A stretch of 64,000 nt of DNA from Tessaracoccus antarcticus. GTDB lineage: Bacteria; Actinomycetota; Actinomycetes; Propionibacteriales; Propionibacteriaceae. The translations under genes and the position numbers were made by a program. A model generated the notes under the pieces. It made no database searches and was not told where the DNA came from. It worked only from the letters and a program-made list of their open reading frames with translations. The stretch spans positions 186,001 through 250,000 of the forward strand of contig NZ_REFW01000004.1 in NCBI RefSeq assembly GCF_003688855.1, written 5' to 3'. Shown here in pieces: positions 21,963 through 31,005 of this stretch. Within the stretch, counting starts at the first letter, position 1. Each line of letters opens with the position of its first letter.

Positions 21963-22994
21963 ATGCTCATCGCACAGCGCCCCTCGCTGTCAGAGGTCTC
22001 GATCTCCGAATACCGCTCGCAGTTCGCCATCGAGCCGCTGGAGCCGGGCTTCGGCTACACGCTCGGCAACTCCCTGCGTCGTACCCTGCTGTCCTCGATC
22101 CCCGGTGCCTCGATCACGAGCATCAAGGTGGAGGGCAACATGCACGAGTTCTCCACCGTCGAAGGCGTCGTCGAGGACGTCACCGAGATCATCCTGAATC
22201 TCAAGGGCATCGTGCTCTCCTCGGAGGAGGACGAGCCCGTCGTCATGTACCTGCGCAAGGCGGGTGCTGGCGCGGTGACCGCCGGTGACATCCAGCCCCC
22301 GGCCGGTGTGGAGATCCACAACCCGGAGATGCACATCGCCACGCTGAACGAGACCGGCAAGCTGGAAATGGAACTGGTTGTTGAGCGTGGCCGCGGCTAC
22401 GTCTCCAGTGTCCTGAACAAGAACCCGGACGCCGAGATCGGACGCATCCCCGTCGACTCGATCTACTCGCCCGTCCTGAAGGTCAGCTACAAGGTGGAGG
22501 CCACCCGCGTGGCCCAGCGCACCGACTTCGACCGCCTCGTCATCGACGTGGAGACCAAGCCCTCCATGCTGCCGCGCGACGCCATGGCGTCCGCAGGCCG
22601 CACGCTGGTGGAACTGTTCGGCCTGGCCCGTGAACTGAACGTCAACGCCGAGGGCATCGAGATCGGCCCGTCGCCCGTCGACGAGCAGATCGCCGAGTCG
22701 CTGTCGCTGCCGGTCGAGGACCTGGAATTGTCCGTGCGCTCCTACAACTGCCTGAAGCGCGAAGGCATCCACACCGTCGGTGAACTCGTTGCCCGCAGCG
22801 AGGAAGACCTCCTCGACATCCGCAACTTCGGTTCCAAGTCGATCCTCGAGGTGAAGGTCACCCTTCACGGACTCGGTCTTGCGCTGCGTGACTCCGCCCC
22901 GGGCTTCGACCCGATGGAGGCCATCGAGCGCTACGACGAGGACAACGAAGAGCCCGAAGTTGAAGAAGACTTCGCCGAGACCGAGCAGTACTGA
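21963..22994 (+). CDS. rpoA: DNA-directed RNA polymerase alpha subunit
   Basis: 343 aa. The N-terminal domain dimerises and nucleates beta/beta' assembly ([20 protein letters not shown], residues about 29-48). The C-terminal domain (about 245-315) binds UP elements and activators ([21 protein letters not shown]). An acidic tail follows. ATG 21963 ([12 protein letters not shown]) is set by homology and a GGGAAGGAC site. It has its own likely promoter. Confidence 0.98.
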   Translation: MLIAQRPSLSEVSISEYRSQFAIEPLEPGFGYTLGNSLRRTLLSSIPGASITSIKVEGNMHEFSTVEGVVEDVTEIILNLKGIVLSSEEDEPVVMYLRKAGAGAVTAGDIQPPAGVEIHNPEMHIATLNETGKLEMELVVERGRGYVSSVLNKNPDAEIGRIPVDSIYSPVLKVSYKVEATRVAQRTDFDRLVIDVETKPSMLPRDAMASAGRTLVELFGLARELNVNAEGIEIGPSPVDEQIAESLSLPVEDLELSVRSYNCLKREGIHTVGELVARSEEDLLDIRNFGSKSILEVKVTLHGLGLALRDSAPGFDPMEAIERYDEDNEEPEVEEDFAETEQY

Positions 22995-23002
22995 CGCCCC
23001 CA

Positions 23003-23019
23003 TCCGAGCGCTGCTCGGA
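23003..23019 (+). repeat. Small hairpin between rpoA and rplQ
   Basis: TCCGAGC/GCTCGGA with loop GCT inside the 46-base rpoA-rplQ gap. Probably an mRNA structure element, as no U-tract follows. Confidence 0.4.
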
Positions 23020-23040
23020 CCACACTGAAAGAACCAACTG

Positions 23041-23607
23041 ATGCCGAAGCCAACAAAGGGTCCCCGTCTGGGCGGTTCGCCCACCCACGAGCGCACCATT
23101 CTCCGCAACATGGCAGCGCAGCTGTTCCAGCACGGCCGGATCACCACCACCGAGACGAAGGCCCGTCGCGTCCAGCCGCTGGCCGAGAAGCTCATCACCA
23201 AGGCCAAGCGTGGAGACCTCCACGCCCGTCGCCTGGTGCTCCAGGCCATCACGGACCGCGACGTCGTCGACACGCTGTTCACCGAGATCGCGCCGTCGCT
23301 GGCCGATCGTGAGGGCGGCTACACCCGCATCACGAAGGTTGGACCCCGCAAGGGCGACAACGCGCCGATGGCCATCATCGAGATCATCACCCAGTCCGTC
23401 GCGGACAGCCGCACCACCCGCGCCAAGGCAGGCAAGGCAGCTGCCAAGCCCGCCGCCGCACAGGACGAGGCCGTCGAGGCCGAGGCCACCGAGTCGGAGA
23501 ACATCGAAGAGGCAGCCTCTCCCGAGGCCGCCGCTGCTCAGGAAGTCGCTGACGAAGCGGTTGCTGAGGACGCTGCAGACGAGGACACGGCCGCCGAGGC
23601 CAAGTGA
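23041..23607 (+). CDS. rplQ: 50S ribosomal protein L17 with acidic C-terminal extension
   Basis: 188 aa. The conserved L17 core occupies residues 1-120 ([20 protein letters not shown] and [18 protein letters not shown]). Residues about 125-188 are an Ala/Glu/Asp-rich low-complexity tail not found in short L17 proteins. It ends the alpha operon, with a strong terminator 22 bases after the stop. In many Actinobacteria truA follows directly; here truA lies about 8 kb away on the other strand. Confidence 0.96.
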   Translation: MPKPTKGPRLGGSPTHERTILRNMAAQLFQHGRITTTETKARRVQPLAEKLITKAKRGDLHARRLVLQAITDRDVVDTLFTEIAPSLADREGGYTRITKVGPRKGDNAPMAIIEIITQSVADSRTTRAKAGKAAAKPAAAQDEAVEAEATESENIEEAASPEAAAAQEVADEAVAEDAADEDTAAEAK

Positions 23608-23628
23608 CCTCGACACCCAGTCGAGAAC

Positions 23629-23658
23629 AGGAGGGACCCGGTTCGCCGGGTCCCTCCT
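23629..23658 (+). terminator. Terminator of the alpha operon
   Basis: AGGAGGGACCCGG (23629-23641) pairs perfectly with CCGGGTCCCTCCT (23646-23658), loop TTCG, then TT. A 13-bp stem. Confidence 0.9.
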
Positions 23659-23795
23659 TTCGCGTTCCAGGGGAGGCTTCGCTGGTTCGTGACTGCTGGG
23701 CAGGCATCCCCACCCGCCTGACGTTGCGGTAGAGTCCCGCCGAGTAGACGCACATCCGTGTGACTGGTCACCCCTTCTTCGAGGAGTTCCGCGAC

Positions 23796-24788
23796 ATGTC
23801 GCTCCGCAAGTTCGCCGTCGCCCTTGGCGCATCGGCCGTCCTGTTCCTGTCCGCCTGCGGTGGTGCCGCCACCCCCGGCGAGCCCGAGGCTCCTGCTGCG
23901 GAGAAGGCGCTCGAGATCGGCGTGGTCAACTACGTGTCGCACCCCGCACTGGATGCCGTCCAGAAGGGGTTCATCGACGGATTGGCCGAGGCCGGTTACA
24001 AGGACGGCGAGAAGATCACGCTCGACCTGCAGAACGCGCAGGCCGATCAGGCGACGCTCACTGCCATCGCCAACCAGTTCGCGCAGGGCAAGAAGGACCT
24101 GGTGCTCGCCATCGCCACCCCCTCAGGTCAGGCCGTTGCCCAGGTGATCACCGACAAGCCCATCCTGTTCGCCGCCGTGACCGATCCGGTTGCCGCTGAC
24201 CTCGTGGCTGACTGGGACGCACCCGGCGGAAACATCACCGGCGCCTCCGACCTCAACCCGGTGGAGGATCAGCTGAAGCTGATCCAGGAGATTGACCCCA
24301 GTGTGAAGACCGTGGGCATCGTGTACTCCTCCGGCGAGATCAACGCCGAGGTGCAGGTCGAGGCCGCAGAGAAGGCAGCCCCGGGGCTCGGGCTGAGAAT
24401 CGAGAAGGCCGCCGTCTCCAACTCCTCAGAAGTGCAGCAGGCTGCGCAGTCGCTGGACGTCGACGCCTACTACGTTCCCACCGACAACAACGTCGTCTCC
24501 GGGATCGAGGCGCTCATCCAGGTGGCCGAGCAGAAGCAGGCCGTTGTCGTGGCCTCCGACGAGGGGTCCGTCGAGCGCGGCGCCGCCGCGTCCCAGACCG
24601 TCAACTACGACCAGCAGGGTCGAGACGCCGCCGCCATGGCGGTGCAGATCTTCGAGGGCGCCGACCCGGCGACCATGCCGGTCAAGCTGCAGGACACCTT
24701 CGACCTCACCGTCAACCCCGAGGGTGCCAAGCGCATGGGTGCGTCCATCCCGGACGACATGGCCGCGAGGGCCGTCAAGACCTTCTAG
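23796..24788 (+). CDS. ABC transporter substrate-binding lipoprotein (PF04392/TrpX-like)
   Basis: 330 aa lipoprotein. The signal peptide ends in the lipobox LSAC (residues about 16-19), so the mature protein is lipid-anchored outside the membrane. The mature part begins LEIGVVNYVSHPALDAVQKG and contains the ABC_sub_bind-type fold, with NITGASDLNPV and YVPTDNNVVSGIEAL as typical segments. ATG 23796 is chosen because GAGGAG lies 9 bases upstream. The family includes tryptophan-binding TrpX, but ligand specificity cannot be read from sequence. A possible -10, TAGAGT, is at 23730-23735. Confidence 0.88.
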   Translation: MSLRKFAVALGASAVLFLSACGGAATPGEPEAPAAEKALEIGVVNYVSHPALDAVQKGFIDGLAEAGYKDGEKITLDLQNAQADQATLTAIANQFAQGKKDLVLAIATPSGQAVAQVITDKPILFAAVTDPVAADLVADWDAPGGNITGASDLNPVEDQLKLIQEIDPSVKTVGIVYSSGEINAEVQVEAAEKAAPGLGLRIEKAAVSNSSEVQQAAQSLDVDAYYVPTDNNVVSGIEALIQVAEQKQAVVVASDEGSVERGAAASQTVNYDQQGRDAAAMAVQIFEGADPATMPVKLQDTFDLTVNPEGAKRMGASIPDDMAARAVKTF

Positions 24789-24792
24789 GACT

Positions 24793-24810
24793 TCGGGGCT
24801 CAGGCCCCGA
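24793..24810 (+). repeat. Hairpin between binding-protein and permease genes
   Basis: TCGGGGC/GCCCCGA with loop TCAG directly after the binding-protein gene. Such structures often raise the binding-protein to permease ratio by attenuation or 3'-end protection; here that is inference. Confidence 0.5.
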
Positions 24811-24838
24811 CCCCACGAGAGCGAACTGGGACAACCAC

Positions 24839-25732
24839 ATGGTCATTGCCGCTGAGCTCGGACTGATTTACGCCATCCTGGCGATCGGTGTCTACCTCAC
24901 ATACCGGGTGCTGGACTTTCCGGACCTCACGGTCGACGGCTCATTCACCACGGGGGCTGCACTCTCGGCGGTGCTGATCGTGAGCGGGACGCCCATCTGG
25001 GTGGCCCTCATCGTCAGCATCGTCGGGGGCATGGCGGCGGGGGTGGTCACCGGGCTGCTGCACGTATGGGGCAACATCAACCCGTTGCTTGCCGGCATCC
25101 TGACCCAGATCGCCCTGTATTCCATCAACCTGCGCATCATGGGCAAGGCCAACGTCCCGCTGCTGCGTCAGAGCACCCTCATGACACCACTGCGCGAGGC
25201 CGGTCTTCTGGGCACCTGGGGCGCGGTGGCGATCTTCGCCGTCGTGGTGGCCATCGTCGGCGCCGCCGTCTACGGCTTCCTGGGGACCGGGTTCGGCGTG
25301 GCCATCCGCGCCACGGGCGACAACGAACTCATGGCCCGGAGCCAGGGCGTCAACACCGGTGTCACCAAGGTGGCCGGGCTGGCCATTTCCAACGGCCTCG
25401 TGGCGCTGTGCGGTGCCTTCATGGCGCAGTACCAGGGCTACGCCGACATCTCCATGGGCATCGGCCTCATCGTGGCCGGGCTGGCATCGGTCATCATCGG
25501 CCAGGCCATCTTCGGGATGACCGCCGTGTGGCAGGCCGTGCTGGCCGCGGTGCTGGGCTCCGTCATCTACCGCGCCGTCATTCAACTGGCGCTCAATGCA
25601 GGCCTGAACCCCAACGACATGAAGATGATCTCCGCGGTCATCGTGGTCATCGCGCTCGTGCTGCCGCAGTGGAGCGTTTTCAAGAAGATCCGGCATCGGC
25701 GTCGCCGCGTCATGGCAGCGGAGGCCGTGTGA
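24839..25732 (+). CDS. ABC transporter permease (TrpY-like, BPD_transp_2 family)
   Basis: 297 aa with about eight hydrophobic segments. It begins MVIAAELGLIYAILAIGVYL, then TYRVLDFPDLTVDGSFTTGAA, a signature of permeases that partner PF04392 binding proteins. The coupling region around GFGVAIRATGDNELMARSQG is conserved. The C-terminus is basic and cytoplasmic. Its stop overlaps the ATG of the ATPase gene by one base. Confidence 0.88.
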   Translation: MVIAAELGLIYAILAIGVYLTYRVLDFPDLTVDGSFTTGAALSAVLIVSGTPIWVALIVSIVGGMAAGVVTGLLHVWGNINPLLAGILTQIALYSINLRIMGKANVPLLRQSTLMTPLREAGLLGTWGAVAIFAVVVAIVGAAVYGFLGTGFGVAIRATGDNELMARSQGVNTGVTKVAGLAISNGLVALCGAFMAQYQGYADISMGIGLIVAGLASVIIGQAIFGMTAVWQAVLAAVLGSVIYRAVIQLALNAGLNPNDMKMISAVIVVIALVLPQWSVFKKIRHRRRRVMAAEAV

Positions 25733-26523
25733 TGCTGCAGCTCGAGAACATCACGAAGCGCTTCTTCGCAGGCACCGTCAACGAACGCACCGCACTGGAC
25801 GGCCTGAACCTGAAGCTCGGCGAGGGCGACTTCGTCACGGTCATCGGCTCCAACGGCGCCGGGAAGTCCACGCTACTGAACGTCATCTCCGGCCGCTACA
25901 CGCCCGACGAGGGCCAGGTCACGATCGACGGACGCAGGGTCACGAGGCAGGCCGAGCACCGGCGCGCATCCCGGGTGGGGCGCGTCTTCCAGGACCCCAT
26001 GGCCGGGACCAGCCCGCACCTGACCATCGAGGAAAACCTCGCCATCGCCTTCGGGCGCGGCCAGCGCCGCGGACTGGGCCTGGCTGTGACCGGCTCCAAG
26101 CGCGAGGTGTTCCGCGAGGAGCTGAAGTCGCTGGAGCTGGGGCTGGAGAACAGACTGCAGATGCGCGTCGGAATGCTCTCGGGCGGCCAGAGGCAGGCGC
26201 TGAGCCTGCTCATGGCCACGTACGCGAAGCCCGCCATCCTGCTGCTCGACGAACACACCGCCGCGCTCGACCCGTCGCGCGCCGAGCTGATCACCCGGTT
26301 GACGGGGGAGCAGGTGGCGCGCCACCACCTCACAGCGCTGATGGTGACCCACAACATGCAGCAGGCCATCGAGCTCGGGAACCGGCTCATCATGATGCAC
26401 GAAGGCCGCATCGTCCTCGACGTCGACGAGAAGGCCAAGAAGAACACCACGCCCGAACACCTGCTGGAGGAGTTCGGCAAAATCAAGGGCGCCACCCTGT
26501 CCGACCGCACCCTGCTGGACTGA
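25732..26523 (+). CDS. ABC transporter ATP-binding protein (TrpZ-like)
   Basis: 263 aa. Walker A GSNGAGKST (39-47), Q-loop VFQDP, signature LSGGQ (149-153), Walker B ILLLDE (169-174; next residue His rather than Pro) and switch His in VTHN are all intact, so it should be an active ATPase. It forms a three-gene importer with the two preceding genes. No T-box leader was found upstream of the operon, so tryptophan control as in streptococcal trpXYZ is not indicated. Confidence 0.9.
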   Translation: MLQLENITKRFFAGTVNERTALDGLNLKLGEGDFVTVIGSNGAGKSTLLNVISGRYTPDEGQVTIDGRRVTRQAEHRRASRVGRVFQDPMAGTSPHLTIEENLAIAFGRGQRRGLGLAVTGSKREVFREELKSLELGLENRLQMRVGMLSGGQRQALSLLMATYAKPAILLLDEHTAALDPSRAELITRLTGEQVARHHLTALMVTHNMQQAIELGNRLIMMHEGRIVLDVDEKAKKNTTPEHLLEEFGKIKGATLSDRTLLD

Positions 26524-26535
26524 GAACCGTCGCAC

Positions 26536-26577
26536 GTGCGGATGCGTGCCGTGCAGCGCGGGTGCGGATGTGTGCCG
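26536..26577 (+). repeat. Imperfect direct repeat upstream of the glycosyltransferase gene
   Basis: GTGCGGATGCGTGCCG (26536-26551) is repeated with one mismatch at 26562-26577, a 26-base period. It lies about 40 bases upstream of the -10 box of the next gene, so an operator role is possible but unproven. Confidence 0.4.
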
Positions 26578-26618
26578 GGTTCTTCTCCGCGGCGTTCAGG
26601 CGGTGCGCGCCTCCCCCA

Positions 26619-26624
26619 TAGGAT
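26619..26624 (+). promoter_or_regulatory. Leaderless-type -10 box of the glycosyltransferase gene
   Basis: TAGGAT, then 6 bases, then the GTG start at 26631. No Shine-Dalgarno sequence is present, consistent with a leaderless mRNA. Confidence 0.5.
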
Positions 26625-26630
26625 GCGGGG

Positions 26631-27770
26631 GTGAGAATCGCACAGATGGCCAACTTCGTGGGCCCGACGTCGGGCGGCATGAAGGTGGTCATCGACACGC
26701 TCGGCGAGGGCTACGTTGCGGCCGGCCACGAACGGATCCTCGTGGTGCCCGGCCGCCGTGACCACATCGAGGAGACGGCATCAGGCATCGTCGTGTCCGT
26801 CCGCTCACCGAAGCTGACTCCCCAGTACCGCATGATCGCCACGCCATGGCGTGCGCTGGACGTGCTCGACCGTTTCCGCCCCACCACCATCGAGGTGTCC
26901 GACAAGTGGACGCTCTCGCCCGCCGGCAGATGGGCGGCGAAACGCGGCGTGGGATCCGTCATGTTCAGCCACGAGCGGCTCTCCGACATGTTGGCCATGT
27001 GGATGCGTCGCTCCTTCGGCGTGGAGGCCGCCGTGGGCGCCCTCAACAGGCGCCTCGCCAAGGAGTTCGACGCCGTGGTGGTGACCAGCCGCTTCGCCGC
27101 CGACGAGTTCGAGGACACCGGAGCACGGCTGGAACTGGTGCCGCTCGGCGTGGACCTGCTCACATTCAACCCGTCCGCCGGGACACCCGTCGACGACGGG
27201 GTCCTGAAGCTCGTCTACGCGGGCCGGTTGTCGCACGAGAAAAGCCCGCAACTGGCAGTCGCCACCGCGGCCGAACTCCACCGCCGCGGCCGCGCGGTCC
27301 GGATGGACCTGTACGGCACCGGACCGGACCAGAAGGAACTCGAGGAGATCGCGGGCGATGCGCCGGTCTTCTTCCACGGCTTCGTGGACGGACGCGCGGA
27401 ACTGGCCAAGCGGTTCGCCGCCGCAGACGTCTCACTCTCGGTGTGCCCGGCGGAAACGTTCGGGCTCGCGGTGCTCGAGGCGCTGGCGTGCGGGACCCCC
27501 GTCGTCACCGCCAACCGGGGCGGGGCGAGGGAACTGGTGGACGCCTCCGCCGGTGCAAGTGGCGCACCAGAGCCTGCCTCGTTGGCGGATGCCGTCGAAT
27601 CACTGGTGCCCAGGCTGGGGCCCGTTCTGCGCGCCGGGGCAAGGGCTACAGCAGAGAAGTACACCTGGCGGTCCACGATCCAGCGGATGCTCGCGCTGCA
27701 CGAGGACCTCGTCACCGAGGTGCCGTACCGATCACTGCGGGGCGTCGATCGCTTCCGCCGGAGGGGATGA
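26631..27770 (+). CDS. GT4-family glycosyltransferase
   Basis: 379 aa GT-B enzyme. The N-terminal acceptor domain begins with MANFVGPTSGGMKVVID (glycine-rich loop). The C-terminal nucleotide-sugar domain has GRLSHEKSP (Arg199, Lys204) and the EX7E motif ETFGLAVLE (Glu275, Glu283). The pattern resembles actinobacterial alpha-mannosyltransferases of the PimB/PimC type, but donor and acceptor are not determined. The start is GTG. The stop overlaps the next gene (ATGA). Confidence 0.85.
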   Translation: MRIAQMANFVGPTSGGMKVVIDTLGEGYVAAGHERILVVPGRRDHIEETASGIVVSVRSPKLTPQYRMIATPWRALDVLDRFRPTTIEVSDKWTLSPAGRWAAKRGVGSVMFSHERLSDMLAMWMRRSFGVEAAVGALNRRLAKEFDAVVVTSRFAADEFEDTGARLELVPLGVDLLTFNPSAGTPVDDGVLKLVYAGRLSHEKSPQLAVATAAELHRRGRAVRMDLYGTGPDQKELEEIAGDAPVFFHGFVDGRAELAKRFAAADVSLSVCPAETFGLAVLEALACGTPVVTANRGGARELVDASAGASGAPEPASLADAVESLVPRLGPVLRAGARATAEKYTWRSTIQRMLALHEDLVTEVPYRSLRGVDRFRRRG

Positions 27771-28372
27771 GAATGAGGAAACTGGTCAGCACCGTCGTGG
27801 CGGTCATGAGTGCGGTGGTTCCCGTCGTCGTCATGGCGCCCCGGTCCGGGAAGACCGACGGTGCACGCGGGGCCGACGAGTTGATCTGGGCACTGCGTGA
27901 CGCGGGCCTCAGGGATCGCGAGCTCGTGGACGCCGCCATGCAGCGAGTGGCGGCCGAATACACCCACGAGTCGCTGTGGCACATGTGGGAGTCGCCGGAC
28001 ACGTCGTTGGCGCGGGGCCGTGGATGGTCCCACCAGTACAACACCGTGTTGTGTGACGTCCTGCGCGGGCTGGGCTTCGAGGCGCACCTCGTCCACGCCG
28101 CGCGGGTCCGCGGGTTCCGCCACCCGTGGTGGTACGCCGGACACACGTGGGTGGAGGTGATAATCGACGGCAGGCAGCACCACGCCTGCGCCTCACGGGT
28201 CTCCAACAGGCTCGGAGACGTCGGGTTCACCCCGGTGACTGCTGAGCTTCCCTACCGCAACGTGACCCGGTTGGGCGTCGCGCTGGCGCTGACCCCCTTC
28301 GTTGCCGTCGGCGTCTGGAGGGCCTGGCTGACGGGCCGTCCCGTGTCGCGCTGGATCTACCGCGAACGCTGA
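27767..28372 (+). CDS. Transglutaminase-like Cys/His protein, membrane-associated
   Basis: 201 aa. An N-terminal hydrophobic segment (residues 5-24) could be a signal anchor. Cys96 (in YNTVLCDVLRGLGF) is followed by His126 (in YAGHTWVEVIIDG), the spacing and context of transglutaminase-like or NAT-like cysteine folds. The usual third Asp is not evident; CASR occupies that area. A second hydrophobic segment lies near residues 166-182. It is translationally coupled to the glycosyltransferase gene, so it may act on the same envelope glycan or peptide. Function unknown. Confidence 0.6.
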   Translation: MRMRKLVSTVVAVMSAVVPVVVMAPRSGKTDGARGADELIWALRDAGLRDRELVDAAMQRVAAEYTHESLWHMWESPDTSLARGRGWSHQYNTVLCDVLRGLGFEAHLVHAARVRGFRHPWWYAGHTWVEVIIDGRQHHACASRVSNRLGDVGFTPVTAELPYRNVTRLGVALALTPFVAVGVWRAWLTGRPVSRWIYRER

Positions 28373-28522
28373 ACACTGGTCTGTGTCGTACCCGGTCGGC
28401 GTGATTCCGGGACGTCACTCGGTGCGCCGGGCCCCTTTCGGCATGACGGGTCCTTCATCGCGTGTCTGCTCGGGGCGGCCTCGCTCGTCGCGACGACCAC
28501 TCAGGAAGCGGCAGGGGGGCTC
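28373..28522. other. Gap between convergent genes
   Basis: 150 bases between two convergent genes. No ORF, RNA gene or clear terminator hairpin was recognised. Confidence 0.4.
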
Positions 28523-29599
28523 TCAGGCCTCGGAGAGCATGTCCAGCACCATGGGCTTCACCTTGGTGCCGTAGAGCTCCACAGCACGCATCATGTCGGC
28601 GTGGGGGAGTGTTCCGTTGCCGTACTTCATGCCGAAGCGGGTCGCGCCCAGGGCGCTGATGGTGGAGGCGACCTTCTTGGCCACCGTGTCGGGGGAGCCG
28701 ACGTGCAGGGCCCCGTCCCGCACCTCCGCCTCGAACCGCGCCCGTGTCGGCGGTGCCCAGCCCCGCTCCCTGCCCAACTGGCGCATGCTGGCCTCGTAGT
28801 GCGGCCAGTACCGGTTCATGGCTTCCTCGTCGGTGTCGGCGATGAAACCGTGGCTGTGGATGGCGATGCGACGCTCACCCTGCCCGAACTCGGCCAGTGC
28901 TTCGCGGAACAGCTCGGCGAACGGGGCGAACCGGGCAGGCTGGCCGCCGATGATGGCCAGCTCCAGCCCGAAGCCGTACTTGGCTGCCCGCACCACCGAC
29001 TCCGGGGTGCCACCCACGGCAACCCACGTGGGCAGGCCGTGCTCGTGGTCCGTGGTGGGGAAGATGCGCTGATCGCTCAGCCCGGAGCGGGTGGTCCCGG
29101 ACCAGGTGACGGGGCCCTCGGAGCGGAGGTGGCTGAACAGGTCCAATTTTTCGCTGTAGAGCTGTTCGTAGTCCCTGAGCTCGAAACCGAACAGCGGGAA
29201 GGACTCGGTGAACGAGCCCCTGCCCAGCGACACCTCGGCCCGGCCTGACGATATGGCGTCCAGGGTGGCGAAGCGCTCGTAGACCCGCACCGGGTCGTCA
29301 GAGGACAACACCGTGACGGCGGAGATGAGCTTGATGCGCTGCGTCTGTGCAGCGATGGCGGTGAGGACCACGTCCGGCGCGGAGATGGCATAGTCCGGGC
29401 GGTGGTGCTCGCCGATGCCCATGACGTCGAGGCCCACCTGGTCAGCGAGTACACCCTCGGCCACGACGTTGCGCAGCACCTCGGGGTGACCCAGCTTCTT
29501 GCCCCCGTCGCCGACCGTGACGTCGCCGAATGTGTGGACACCGAATTCGATGTCCTCGCTCCAACGTTCGGTGGAACGGCGAATTATCTGTATGCTCAT
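28523..29599 (-). CDS. LLM-class flavin-dependent oxidoreductase (luciferase-like)
   Basis: 358 aa bacterial-luciferase-like TIM barrel that probably uses FMNH2 or F420. Typical segments are DVMGIGEHHRPDYAISAPDV, RIKLISAVTVLSSDDPVRVYE and GRAEVSLGRGSF. The C-terminal HVGSPDTVAKKV is also usual. ATG 29599 (MSIQIIRRSTERW) is preferred over an upstream TTG at 29617. Tandem heptamers GTTCAAC at 29605-29618 overlap the start region. Physiological substrate unknown. Confidence 0.88.
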   Translation of the reverse strand: MSIQIIRRSTERWSEDIEFGVHTFGDVTVGDGGKKLGHPEVLRNVVAEGVLADQVGLDVMGIGEHHRPDYAISAPDVVLTAIAAQTQRIKLISAVTVLSSDDPVRVYERFATLDAISSGRAEVSLGRGSFTESFPLFGFELRDYEQLYSEKLDLFSHLRSEGPVTWSGTTRSGLSDQRIFPTTDHEHGLPTWVAVGGTPESVVRAAKYGFGLELAIIGGQPARFAPFAELFREALAEFGQGERRIAIHSHGFIADTDEEAMNRYWPHYEASMRQLGRERGWAPPTRARFEAEVRDGALHVGSPDTVAKKVASTISALGATRFGMKYGNGTLPHADMMRAVELYGTKVKPMVLDMLSEA

Positions 29600-29679
29600 G
29601 ACTCGTTCAACGTTCAACTGTCCCGGTTTTGTTCCCGGGGCAGTCTCGGGCTGGGGGGCCTGAAGGCGCTGAACGAAAC

Positions 29680-29707
29680 ACGGCCCCGGGATTGCTCCCG
29701 GGGCCGT
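29680..29707 (-). terminator. Terminator of the sod gene
   Basis: ACGGCCCCGGGA and TCCCGGGGCCGT form a perfect 12-bp stem with a 4-base loop. Read on the minus strand it is followed by GTTTCGTTC, and it lies 20 bases past the sod stop. Confidence 0.85.
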
Positions 29708-29727
29708 GCGTCACATTTCGCGGAAAC

Positions 29728-30342
29728 TCAGGCCAGGGCCTTGCCCGCGGCCTGCGCCTTGGTGAGGCGCTGGGCCACGTCGTTCCAGTTCACGACGTTC
29801 CACCAGGCGTCCACGTAGTCGCCCTTCACGTTCTTGTACTGCAGGTAGTAGGCGTGCTCCCACATGTCGAGCTGCAGCAGTGCGATCTGGCCGGAGGGCA
29901 GGTTGCCCTGCTGGTCGAACAGCTGGTTGATGTTCATGCGCTGGCCCAGGGTGTCCCAGACGAGCATGGACCAGCCGGAGCCCTGCACACCATTGGCGAC
30001 GGCGTTGAAGTGCTTCTGGAAGGCTTCGAAGCCACCGAAGAACTCCTCGATGCCGGACGCGACCTCGCCCTCGGGGCGGCCACCGCCGTCCGGGGACATG
30101 TTCTTCCAGAACACGGAGTGGTTGATGTGGCCACCCAGGTGGAACGCGAGGTCCTTCTCGAGCTTGTTCACTGCCCCGAGGTTGCCACTGGCGCGGGCCT
30201 CTGCGAGCTGCTCGAGCGCAGTGTTGGCGCCCTTGACGTAGGTGGCATGGTGCTTGCTGTGATGCAGCTCCATGATCTCCGGGGCGATGTGCGGGGCGAG
30301 TGCTCCGTAGTCGTAATCCAGGTCGGGAAGGGTGTAGGTCAT
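29728..30342 (-). CDS. sodA: Superoxide dismutase, Mn/Fe family
   Basis: 204 aa enzyme converting superoxide to peroxide and oxygen. The metal ligands are His27, His75, Asp159 and His163 (in ELHHSKHH, GGHINHSVFW and LDMWEHAYY). The GGH at 70-72 and DQQ at 143-145 favour the Mn-type or a cambialistic enzyme, as known in Propionibacterium. ATG 30342 has GAGGAG 9 bases upstream. A TAGGAT box (30397-30402, minus strand) overlaps the stop of the upstream gene and may be its -10. Confidence 0.95.
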   Translation of the reverse strand: MTYTLPDLDYDYGALAPHIAPEIMELHHSKHHATYVKGANTALEQLAEARASGNLGAVNKLEKDLAFHLGGHINHSVFWKNMSPDGGGRPEGEVASGIEEFFGGFEAFQKHFNAVANGVQGSGWSMLVWDTLGQRMNINQLFDQQGNLPSGQIALLQLDMWEHAYYLQYKNVKGDYVDAWWNVVNWNDVAQRLTKAQAAGKALA

Positions 30343-30399
30343 AGTCGACTCCTCTAGATGCCGGTGACTGCGCGATCAACCGCGCTTACCCAGCCCATC

Positions 30400-31005
30400 C
30401 TATGCGGAGGTTTGTTCACCGGCTCGGAGAATGAGAACGCGGAAGCCCTTGGCGGAGGCGAGCTTGCTGGTGGTCCATCCCTGATCGGTCAGCCAGGCAG
30501 CCAGGGAGTCGCCGCCCAGATTCTTGCTGACCACCAGGTAGGCGGTGCCGTCGTCCTTCAGCCGTGGGAGCCACCGGAGCAGGAGCTCGTGCAGAGCGTC
30601 CTTGCCGATGCGGATCGGCGGGTTGGACCATATCTCGTCGTAGGAGACGCCGGCCGCGACGTCGTCGGGTGCCACGGCGTTCACACGGTCGGCCACACCC
30701 AGTGCTTCGGCGTTCCGGGCCGTCAGTGCCAGTGCCCGCTCGTTCACGTCGACGGCATCCACCGTGATGCCCTCCGATGCCACTGCCAGGCCCACGGCAA
30801 TGGGTCCGTACCCGCAGCCCAGGTCCAGGACGTGGCCGGAGGTCGGTGCCGCCACCGTGCGCAGCAGGACGCTGGTCCCGAGATCCAGGCGGGACCCGGA
30901 GAAGACACCGTTGGCCGTCTCGAGTTCCAGAGCGTTGTCGAAGATCGTCGCCCGGATAGTGCGGGTGACGAGCGGACTGTCGTCGTTGGTGAAGTAATGG
31001 CTCAC
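30400..31005 (-). CDS. Class I SAM methyltransferase, RsmC-like
   Basis: 201 aa. SAM-binding motif DLGCGYG (61-67) and the amino-methyltransferase motif SNPPIRIG (127-134) match the MTS domain of RsmC/RsmD-type rRNA guanine-N2 methyltransferases. It is the single-domain form common in Gram-positives. It overlaps truA by 4 bases in a trmB-truA operon, which supports an RNA-modification role. Confidence 0.85.
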   Translation of the reverse strand: MSHYFTNDDSPLVTRTIRATIFDNALELETANGVFSGSRLDLGTSVLLRTVAAPTSGHVLDLGCGYGPIAVGLAVASEGITVDAVDVNERALALTARNAEALGVADRVNAVAPDDVAAGVSYDEIWSNPPIRIGKDALHELLLRWLPRLKDDGTAYLVVSKNLGGDSLAAWLTDQGWTTSKLASAKGFRVLILRAGEQTSA

